A stretch of DNA of 64,000 nucleotides, from positions 48,795 through 112,794 of the forward strand of contig JABYQS010000123.1 in assembly GCA_022592435.1 (NCBI GenBank). The letters run 5' to 3'. Every line of letters starts with the position of its first letter. Positions within the stretch are counted from its first letter, which is position 1. The translations under genes and the position numbers were made by a program. Shown piece by piece: positions 55,527 to 64,000 of the stretch. The notes under the pieces were generated by a model, which did not search any database, was not told the origin of the DNA, and saw only the letters and a program-made list of their open reading frames with translations. Source of the stretch: Cerioporus squamosus (taxonomy: Eukaryota; Basidiomycota; Agaricomycetes; Polyporales; Polyporaceae).

Positions 55527-57389
55527 CTGGCAGGGGGATATATCATCCTCTCTAGTTAGTGACAAAGTAGGATGTATCCTGCTCTCTCGTTAGAGAACGC
55601 CCAATGTATATATGGATCTAATAGCAATACAAAGCGTACTATAGGGTGCTCATAAGCACCGTTACTTACTGCCTGCGCCCTTATACGAGCGGTTTTCCGG
55701 CCTCCCTTGACATAGCCTGACATACAATGACGCCCGCCCGCCCCTTGCCCAATCCGGCCGCCCTGTTATGGGCGCATGCGTACCACCCATTCGAGGGTAT
55801 ATATTCGACCTCCGACAACGTCCCCGAGCGTTTATGATAGTGAGCATATAGTCCTGGTGTACCGTCCCCTTTTGGGACCCCTGCGCGTGCGCGCGCCGCT
55901 CCCGCACGCCCGCACGCCCGCACGCGCAGCTTACGCTTCTCTATGTAGTTCACTATGGGCGAGATACAGTCCAGCCGTAGGTCACCCCCTGAGCGGCGCC
56001 CGCCACGCGTTCGCGCGGGCAGCCGTACGCGTTCGCGCAGGGCAGCCGTACGCGCTCGCGCGCAGCGGTGGCACGCCTGCGTAGCTCCTCGGTAGGGCCC
56101 TCTGCGGGCCGAGAGACGGTCAAGGCAGGCCTCAGAATCACACTAGCCTGCCTTTGACCCACTCCCTGCTGGAAACTGGCCTGGCGCGCCCCGCTACGGG
56201 ACCCGCCACCTGTTAGGGCTGCGCAGCGTGTGGTAGGTGTACGGGGAGCTCGACGGGTCGCGCCTCGGCAAGCCGCAAGCGCAGGCCCGTTGTCTGACAC
56301 AAACGAGCTGTTTCCCGCAATCTCTGAGCAGGGAACCCCGTCGCGCTCCACTACGGGCCACCACCCGCGGCTGCGCGTCCAGCAGGCGTACGCGCCTTCC
56401 GCTGTGCAGCTCCTCGTCTTGCATACACATGGTCATGCCAGCCCCGAGAACCTGCCTGAACCATGCAGCAGGTGCGAAGCTGGGCGCCATGCCACAGTAC
56501 GTGGTAGGACGCGCACAGGTCCGGCGCTCATGCATCATGGTAGCTCATCCATAGCATGGGCTTGCTGAGGTACAGGTAATAAGGAAGTTGGATTGCTTAC
56601 CTAGTTTGTGGGATGCTCGCCCAAAATGTCCGCGCCGGCTGTATCCTTGCCGGGCATTACCGGTTGGCCTATCCTTTACGCCCTCAGGCCTCGCTGCTTG
56701 TTTTTTTTCGTGCTGATATCAGGCGGAGATGTTCAATGATGCTCCGGGAGAGTGGGCGGTCCAGGTAGCCGTGCACAAGCTAGTCGACTGGAGTCACGAG
56801 CGCAGGGTGGACGTCCTCGAGCATGTCGTGCGCCCAAACAGTCAAGCCATAGAGCGTGTGTACCGATGGACGTCCCGGGGACTATTCAGGTGCAGAAAAG
56901 CGGAGAGCTGTGGCAAGCCGTGTGGTGGGGAGAGCAGAGTACACACCATCCCGGCGCTACGACCACCACACAAAGATCTCTAAGTCCCTTGCACAGCCAC
57001 CTACTGCTCGAGTTCCTCTAAGTCCCCAGCACAGCCACAGAGGCTCTGGAGCCACAAACCTTCGCGCACACCCACCGGCACTCGGTACTTAGTGTCTATG
57101 CATCGCCGGCGTATTCACAAGAACAATATATTTGTATAAATCAGGGCACTCAAACATAGCAGACGGGGTACAGTGTGCGGTCATGGTTAGGGGGGAGGAT
57201 GTGCACGGTTGTGGGTGATTTTAGACGGGCGCGACATGGCGTGATAGCGTTACAAGTACATGCAGAAACACAGGGGACTAGGGACACAAGAAACGCAGGG
57301 ACTTGGGACACGGGACACAAGATGGGATGACAATGATGAAGGCCGCATAATTGCGCGGGGAGGGACATAACAAGGGTAAGTAAGCGCAC
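55527..57389. other. About 1.9 kb without a supportable gene
   Basis: It begins with TA-rich DNA (TATATATGG near 55605; ATATATTCG near 55797), then a GC-rich stretch with direct repeats of GCAGCCGTACGCG (about 56020-56060). It could hold the end of a retroelement and the 3' terminus of the KDZ element, but I could not define boundaries, long terminal repeats or inverted repeats. Confidence 0.45.
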
Positions 57390-60300
57390 CTAGTCCACCG
57401 ACACCATGTCCAGCGTGCTCCCGGGCTCTCCTCCCATCGTCTCCAGCTCCGGAAGGCCGTCCGTACCCGTCTGAATGGATGCGGTCGATGGGTTCGTCAT
57501 GGTCGCCAGGTGGGGAAGGGTGTCGCTGGTGTCTGACAGGGACATGCTGTCATTGTTCTCGCTGGCCTTCTGAGGGTGGGCAAGGTGCAGCCAAGCCGAG
57601 ACGTAGGTCCATGAGCGAGAGCATAACTGGTGCATGCGGGTGCGGATAGAAGATTGTCGGAGGGCGTAAGCACGCGCACCCTCGTAGTAGTCAGGGCGGT
57701 CCTGGAAATTGAGGCCAATGCGCGACTCCCAGTTCTTCGCAGCCCATTTGTGATAGGCCACGACACGCCGCATCTCCTCCTCGACAAGCACGCACTCCTC
57801 CTTCCAGCGGTGCGCTCGAGCACGCGCCTTGCACCACTCAACACGCAGCGCTATAGGTGATGTCCATGGGCAGATATCAACGATAAGAATGCATACCACT
57901 CACACTCTTGGACGCTCTCCTGAGCGTTCGGGATGCCAGCGGTATCGGTGGTGGACGAGTCTGTCTGCCGCCAGATCCAGGAGATTGCGCGAGTCCCTTC
58001 AGTTGCCTCATCGTCCTCGCTGACGTGGCGAAGGTCGCCGTCGTTGAGTTCCTTGAGGACGACGCGCCAGTTCTCCCGGTCCTTGTGCAACGGGCCAGAC
58101 AACGCGGTAAGAGCGGTGCGGGCGGCGCGATACCGCACGGCAGTCATGTCGATCTTGTACTGTACAGTTGCGATGGAGTTCATGGAGCGCGTGTTCATCC
58201 CCTGACCCCGCGCGAAGCGGTCCTTAACCTTGTAGAGGTGGAAGCGCAGCTCGAGCAGACCTCGGATCTGCGCCAGCGCGTCGTGTGCCTGAGCTTCGCG
58301 AAGAAGCCACTCTTGCTGCACCAACTTCGCGTCGACTTCCATGTACATGAGGGCGGTGCTAGGAAGCAGGATTGGCATCTTGTGGGGTAGCTGCGACGTT
58401 GGTGTGGTGGTGAGTTGAGCGCGGCGTGCAGTAACCCCGGGCATGAACAGTTGCTGGACCTTGAACCATGCGGCGAGCTTGCGGTGAAGGGAGTTCTGCC
58501 TATCGAGCGCCTTTGCGCGCGCCAAGTTGGTGGCATGCTCGTGCATGCCAGCGAGCTCCGCGATGTGCTCGCGCCTGAGAAAGATAGTTAGTGTCGAGCA
58601 CCTCTGCGCACCAGTAACTGACTCACTGCTGCTCCTCAAGGTCTATTCCAGCGGAGAGCATGGTGCTGCTGGAGAAGTCTTCGTGTAGGATCACCGCGCT
58701 TCCGAGACGTAGTGCCTCGGCGTCATCCTCTAGAAGCTTGTGCCGGATGGCTGACTCGGAGACAGCTGCAGATGAGTAAGTCAATACGGGCGGACCCAAT
58801 AGCTACACTTAGTAGGACAACGCACTTGCACGCTCAACGATGAACGGGTTAGGCGCAGACCGGTCGGCCTCCCAGGCCTCAACCATACGCGTCCATTCTG
58901 CGATGGTCTCCGTGGAAAAAGCTGTGCTATACTCCTCGAAAGCGATCGCATGCTTGCTGCACTCCGGAACAGCTGTCTTTATCTTCTCAAGCAACGTCCA
59001 CGCTGTCAAATCAGATCAGCACATGTGTGATCGCCAGTGGTGGTCACTTACGCATCTTGACGACCTTCTGCCAGTTCTGGTCTGCGATAGCATCGTCGAT
59101 GACATCGCGACGCGACCCCGGGCCCATCTCCTTGGTTGAGGAGGCAATGGGGTTCAGGAGCGACCAGTTACGCTCGATGAACTCGCCGTCAATGCGGCCG
59201 CACCGTGGGAGGTAGTGCAACGAGTATGAGCTACGGCACCACTCACGGTGAGCAGCAATATGGAACTTGGGGACAGCCCAGCGCAGGGAACGGATCCCTA
59301 AGGTCGTAAACCCGTAAGTCACGAAGCGCGTGTTCAGATTGATGCCAAACTGACACGCAATGTCATAGATGGCCATCACCTCGCGGTGGGTAAGCGGCTG
59401 AGTCGGAGACGACATTTGCCGGAGCGTGCTGTTCAGCAAGTAATCCATATTGGCGTATCTGCAAGAGGAAGGTTAAACGGTCAGCGTGGGGACACAAGAA
59501 ACGCGCGGGCTGGTTCATACCGTTCGCCTTTTTGCAAATCTCCGACAGAACACGGGCGCCTGAGGCCATGGCGTGCGCAGTCCACGGCGCCGATGCCTGT
59601 CGCCGCGAGCGTAGCAGTGGTTCTTCAGATTCGCGAGCTTGACAGCGTTGTGATTGTTACAATGTGCATGTTTCTCCGTAGGCATGTTACCAGTCGCCTC
59701 CAAGAACGCCTTGTAAGCGCGATCCTCGACGACATAGGCGCAACCGCGGTTCAGGTCGGGGTCGTTCGCCTCCGACGAGATCTTCTTCCGTTTCATGCGG
59801 AAGTTGGCATCGAGTGAGACGAAGATCTGGTATATCCACCTGCCAATCGACTTCGTCAGCGAGCGTGCACGCACACGTGTGGAGCCGTACTTACTTGAGC
59901 CAAGCCGGCGCGTTTTCCCAACCGTTGGGAAGGTTCTTGCCATCTTGAGGACAGGCGGGGCACTCGACAGCGCACTCCCCGCGAGCTGTCGCCTTGACGC
60001 CCGCAGGGTCATGTCCACGACCACCACGCTTCATCATCTTGAGATGTCGCCATTGCCTGGCCATGAGCATGAACGAGGGGTAGCGATCCTTAAGCGAACA
60101 TGTTAACACATATACTTCAACGGGGCGTACGCATACACGTACCTTGGAGGGCTGAACGCCGGTGTTGTCCGTGCGCCGGGACAATGTCGTATAGTACTCC
60201 CACCCGGACACCTTTGACTGCGTCGACATAAGATGGAAGTCCTCCAGGAGACGGAACGTGGAGGCCGTCCTTGGGTCGGTGTATGTCGCCGGATACCAGC

Positions 60301-61254
60301 GAGCTCGCAGGAGTTGCATGAAGTGCGGGAGGGCGCGCTGGCAGCCACAGAAGTCGACACCGACCTCGTGGATCCCAGAGACGTCGAGTACGACGAAGTC
60401 GTCCCCGAAAGCTCTCTTTGGGTTCCAGCACTTGTTCCCGGGTTCGTGGCCGAGCTGGACCCGCAACCCGAGACTCTTGAGGCTGGAACGTTGAAACCAT
60501 CCAGATGGCTGCCACTCCTGAGAGTGTGTCAGCAATGCGCGACGTCTCGCGAGAAGGCATGGGACGTACCTTGATGCGGTGCAGAGGGTTCGACACGTGG
60601 TCGGCGACGATACATCCGGCACAGAACATCGATGTGTTCGCGCAATCGTCGCAACGATATATGCCAGCGCCAGCCTGCCCACATCGGGTGCAGCAGCCAC
60701 CGGTGTGCTCTCCACGTCCTTCCAAACGCAGGAGTTCGGCGAGATACTCGTCAACGTGATGGGACCAGAGTAGCAGTGGGCGATCCTGTGACCTCGCTAT
60801 CAGCACAGTAGGATGTCGCTCGGAGACGGACACTCACCGACGCTGTGCGAGCCCGTGGCACCGACTCGTCCTCGGGGCCAAAGTGGTGCTCCTGGGTGTA
60901 GGAGTGGTCAACGCCGTCGCGGTAGTCCCCAAGGTCGTCTTGAGATAGGAACGACGGGGGAGGCGCAGGAGGAGGGGCTGAGTTTGAGCGGGGACGCTTG
61001 GGGGTGTCCTGAGGGAGCTCAACATAAGAAGTCTGGGTCGAGGGGCGGTGGCCGGCATAGCAGTAGTCGACGTGGCGGTGGCGCTCGTTGGGGACAGCCA
61101 TCGTCGAGGAAGTCTCGGACGCAGCAGCCGCACCTCTGAGATTGTCGTCCTCGTCCTCGAATGTATACCGAGTTCCGTGCTGGCCATCCTTGCAGCGTTT
61201 GACCATGGAGGGGATCCTCGCAAACCAGCGGTGGAGGCGTTGGAGCTTGCGCAT
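57390..61254 (-). CDS. KDZ-family transposase with CxC2-type cysteine cluster, apparently full length
   Basis: ATG 61254 (MRKLQRLHRWFARIPSMVKR), stop at 57390. About a dozen exons. Order: low-complexity leader rich in Pro/Ser (about 61240-60840); cysteine cluster (CCTRCGQAGAGIYRCDDCAN, then FCAGC); DVSGIHEVGVDFCGC; RLLEDFHLMSTQSKVSGWEY; WIYQIFVSLDANFRMKRKKI; YANMDYLLNSTLRQ, YDIACQFGINLNTRF, PKFHIAAHREWC, GRIDGEFIERNWSLLNPIAS; then a long helical C-terminus (LRVEWCKARARAHRWKEECV, MRRVVAYHKWAAKNWESRIG) and an acidic Ser/Thr tail ending LDMVSVD. This is the KDZ architecture, and the C-terminal helical part is what copy 1 (9943-12304) lacks. No frame break seen. Element ends not found. Confidence 0.87.
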
Positions 61255-62166
61255 GGCAGGCGGGGGAGAGTGGGGGATAAAAGGGCGAGCTGCGTGGGGG
61301 CAACTCTCTGAGGAAACATCAGCGTCACCCGAAGCCCAACGTCCGCGCCATCGGAGAGAATTGCACGTACGTGTCCGCAGGGGAAATATACTACCCAACA
61401 AACCGCGCTATCGGGGATACCCCAGCCGCATGGTCCTGCCTGGATCGTTCTGGGACAATGCATTGATTGGTTTGGCAGGCGGACGACAGGTCGAGCACTC
61501 ACTCTCTTGTGGATCCGCACGCTCCCGCTTGCCATGCGAAGACGCGACTGTGTGTGCCATGTTGGCAGAGCGAGGGACCCTACAATGCGGTTCATGAGCT
61601 GGTAAGTATCGTGGTCTCCAGCAGTAAGCACCGTGCTCACTGCATTGCGAGTATCGAGAGGGAGAAAGTCGCAGAGACAGCCATGAGCGGCATACCGCAG
61701 GTGAGGGTGAGGAGGAAGTTGTGAGGTGGCCGAAGGCGCACAGTTTCCCAAATAGACACGGGCGCCCAATCTTCCGGCACTTGACGCAGCCAATCAGGAG
61801 GCACATAACTCTGTATGAGAAAAGCCGACATGAGAGAAACAAATGAATAACGTGTTCCTGGGCTCACGCTCAGTCCCCAGATTGTGCAGGGGGTTTTATG
61901 CAGTCCTTACCCATCGATTAGTGCCATTTGGCACTGCGTGACAGGCGGTCGGATGGTACGCTTGAAGACGGTGCTTGGAGCGGCACAAAGTTCATATGTA
62001 ACCTTATGGGTCCTAGATGGTTCAAGTTGCGCAGTCTCCGCCAATGTCCCGTCCGGTGCCGCAGGGCTGTGGGATGGGGGCAGTCTGTATCCACGCATAG
62101 GAGGTGGATGTGGCTTTCTAATAGCCCAGAATGAGCAGTGTAGTGATACAAAGTGCAGTACATTTC
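61255..62166. other. About 0.9 kb without a supportable gene
   Basis: Upstream of KDZ copy 2. Overlapping open frames on both strands share no recognisable motif. The 5' end of the KDZ element may lie here. Confidence 0.45.
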
Positions 62167-62850
62167 TTAGGACGCCATACGAGTGCGCATGTCCTTGACC
62201 ATCCTCTGCCACGGAAGCTGTTTCGTACTGTACAAACTCTCGTATATGTCCAAACCCTCCTTGCGACTCTTCCACTCCTCTCCGAGCATCAGCGTGATCT
62301 TGGCCCCCCACACCAAGTACAGATCATGCATGTACTCGGCGTCCTCCAGGGCCGCTATCCCCGAATCTCTCGCACACACCCACGCATCACGCCGCGCCGT
62401 AATCTCTTGCACCACCTCCACCTCCACCGCTGACTGGTCCAGGTCCGGCGCCCTCCACCTCTCCATGCGTGTGCGCGCAAGCTCGAGGATCTTGTGGTAG
62501 ATCACAGTCGTGACTCGGGCCGAGCGGTCGTCCCAGCTGCCTCTTTCCCCTTTGGTGAGAGAACTTCGGGCGCCCGTGTCGGGCACCCGGATGGCAAAAG
62601 GATGGCACCAAAGCCCCAGTTCCAGATCTTCCCAGCCCGCGGCGAACAAGAAGGATGCGCGCCGGAACGAGCGCGCATACTGACGCATGTCTCGCGGCAG
62701 GTCGACACCCAACAGCGCGTCTCTGGCCATCTTGCGTTTCGTGTAGTTCCGGGCGCTGGCCGCAGCTCTTGCTGCTTTCCCGCTGTTAAGGGACTCAGGT
62801 GAGGCAGTCTGTAAGTGGACTGAGGGCAGCGTACCTCGCGGTTTGGGCAT
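62167..62850 (-). CDS. Hypothetical basidiomycete protein
   Basis: The start chosen is ATG 62850 (MPKPRGTLPSVHLQ), because the more upstream frame is low-complexity; an intron at about 62834-62801 is possible. Stop at 62167. It contains a basic helix (GKAARAAASARNYTKRKMAR), FRRASFLFAAGWEDLELGLW, and a C-terminal helical part (EVEVVQEITARRDAWVCARD, YLVWGAKITLMLGEEWKSRK). No family name can be given. It is read in the same direction as the KDZ transposase gene 0.9 kb downstream and the RNase H1-like gene just upstream, so the three may belong to one mobile or repeated neighbourhood, but no element borders were found. Confidence 0.65.
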   Translation of the reverse strand: MPKPRGTLPSVHLQTASPESLNSGKAARAAASARNYTKRKMARDALLGVDLPRDMRQYARSFRRASFLFAAGWEDLELGLWCHPFAIRVPDTGARSSLTKGERGSWDDRSARVTTVIYHKILELARTRMERWRAPDLDQSAVEVEVVQEITARRDAWVCARDSGIAALEDAEYMHDLYLVWGAKITLMLGEEWKSRKEGLDIYESLYSTKQLPWQRMVKDMRTRMAS

Positions 62851-63200
62851 AACGGCGCACAGCGGCGGTGCGCGCGGTGGTGCGGGCCTCTGAGGTTTGA
62901 TATCGAGGGGCGCGACCCATGGCGGTGGGTGTTCGACGTATTCGCACACAGTGACTACGCTGTACTTAAATAAGGCCACACGGCCACGTTGACATTCAAA
63001 GTCCGAGCAATCAGATCTGGTTATACATGAGACGCTGTAGCGAGAGGGACCGTGGAGAGCAAGCAAGGGACAGTGGACACAGAGCACGGCACAATGCAAC
63101 ACAGGGACAGAACGTTCAGCAGATACAGCGCAGTTCAACATGACAAGCATATCTATATCTAAAGTGCCACGGCGAAACGTAAGTTGTACCTCCGGCCCAC
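62851..63200. other. Short intergenic stretch
   Basis: 350 bases, with the upstream extension of the hypothetical gene's open frame but no coding signature. Confidence 0.45.
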
Positions 63201-63973
63201 TCATGCGTTGGGGTAGCACTTGACTACATCGGGAATCGAGAGCTGCGTGACGAAGCTCTCAATGGCAGCATTGCGGGAAGACGCGCTGCATGCGGAGTTG
63301 CCTTTGACGGTATCGGTTGCGCGCCGCATCTGGTGGCTGAAAGGCAGTGTTAGCTACGCTGGTCGCATGCATGTATCACGCACTCACTGACCTGTTGTCG
63401 AAGACCCCGACGCGGCGTCCGACGGTAACGACGTACCAGGTGTTGGAGCCACTCTCGGGGGCAATCCACGGCTGCATCGGGTCCCGAGTAGGGTCGAACG
63501 GGCCGAGGTTGGATGCGGCGGCCCCAGCGACGGGCGTGGTGGCCGTCCCAGTGGCGGGAACAGTGACGGGGACAGGCGTGGCAGCCGGGGTTGGAGTAGC
63601 CGCGGGCGGGGCTGGCGCAGCAGAGAGAGGAGCAGCCGGGGCAGAAGGAGTGACCGGGACAGGGTTGATGGCGGGAGGAGGCGTAGCTGCGACAGGATTG
63701 GTCGCTATGGCGCGACGACCAGTATGCGAGGAGGCACCAGCGGCGCCATCCCACGTGTTGTAGTAGGGCAGGCCACGTCGCACCCTGTCATCGCGGCGGG
63801 CATCAGCATACTCGATCTCACTCTCATCTTCGTCAGAGAGGGCAATGACACGCGGACCGAGACGTGGTCGTAGTAGGGGCCGAAGCCGAGGGGACCTCGG
63901 GGGACATGAGCTGTCGAAGGCTTTGCACTAGCTCCTCCTCCTCCGGCGGGCTGGCATCGGACCCGAACGCCAT
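63201..63973 (-). CDS. Protein with an RNase H1 N-terminal-like domain
   Basis: ATG 63973 (MAFGSDASPPEEEELVQSLR), stop 63203-63201 (VVKCYPNA). After an acidic start and a frame change near 63830-63870 (the continuation IALSDEDESEIEYADARRDD is in another frame, so a frameshift or small intron must be assumed), there is a long Pro/Ala/Thr-rich linker. A short domain then follows: TWYVVTVGRRVGVFDN, a GT-AG intron (about 63378-63332), and SHQMRRATDTVKGNSACSAS then NAAIESFV. The Trp-Tyr strand plus Gly-x-x-x-Gly-Val-Phe turn fits the RNase H1 N-terminal domain (PF01693), as in the gene split at 3120. No catalytic RNase H domain is present. Probably binds nucleic acid; function unknown. Confidence 0.6.
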
Positions 63974-64000
63974 GGTCTCCTCGCCTAAATGACAGTGCCA

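Noticed and set aside
55527..56570. Possible long terminal repeat or other retroelement end
   Set aside because: TATA-like words and repeats are present, but I found no paired terminal repeat, primer-binding site or polymerase frame.
1..64000. CRISPR arrays, rRNA, tRNA
   Set aside because: No regularly spaced short repeats with unique spacers, and no tRNA or rRNA signature recognised; the intron-rich eukaryotic context makes CRISPR implausible.

Overview
The window looks like nuclear DNA of an Agaricomycete basidiomycete, possibly a polypore. The evidence is GC-rich genes split by many introns of about 45-60 bases, and basidiomycete-specific families: KDZ transposases with CxC2-type cysteine clusters, a Plavaka transposase, a DUF6532 protein and F-box/WD40 proteins. 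Genus cannot be read from the sequence. I see no rRNA, tRNA or CRISPR array.

Layout. 1-2396: minus-strand spliced hypothetical gene cut by the window edge, with an apparent nonsense codon. 2627-8775: a small gene with an RNase H1 N-terminal-like domain, split in two by a hAT transposon (3120-8340) that has terminal inverted repeats, an 8-bp target duplication (7/8), a BED-finger transposase and a second minus-strand ORF. 9943-12304: a KDZ transposase gene that loses its C-terminal part at a junction with an F-box gene fragment.

12300-48070 is the core. It is a nested array whose unit is a divergent gene pair: an F-box/WD40 gene to the left and a mitochondrial-type Mn superoxide dismutase (SOD2) gene to the right, with about 3 kb of repeat-rich DNA between them. 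Four units are seen: F-box fragment + SOD A, F-box/WD40-1 + SOD relic, F-box/WD40-2 + SOD B, and F-box/WD40-3 + SOD C. A fifth F-box/WD40 gene follows in inverted orientation. Units 1-2 and units 3-4 are themselves a tandem duplication with a period of about 16.25 kb. Non-coding flanks are nearly identical between these halves while the F-box/WD40 gene bodies have diverged. SOD A and B share a four-codon deletion, and SOD A has lost the TATA/TGACGT promoter block kept by B and C. A 596-bp hAT-type MITE sits in one half with a perfect 8-bp target duplication, and the other half keeps the empty site.

48072-55269: a complete two-gene Plavaka (CACTA-like) element carrying a DUF6532 gene and, divergently, the Plavaka transposase. 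It is inserted in frame into F-box/WD40-4, whose remaining coding sequence resumes at 55270 and then breaks off. 57390-61254: a second, apparently full-length KDZ transposase gene. 62167-62850: a hypothetical gene. 63201-63973: a second gene with the RNase H1 N-terminal-like domain.

The SOD2 and F-box/WD40 genes are the likely host cargo. Most of the rest is transposable elements or their debris. Exon limits were read by eye from GT-AG signals and protein continuity.
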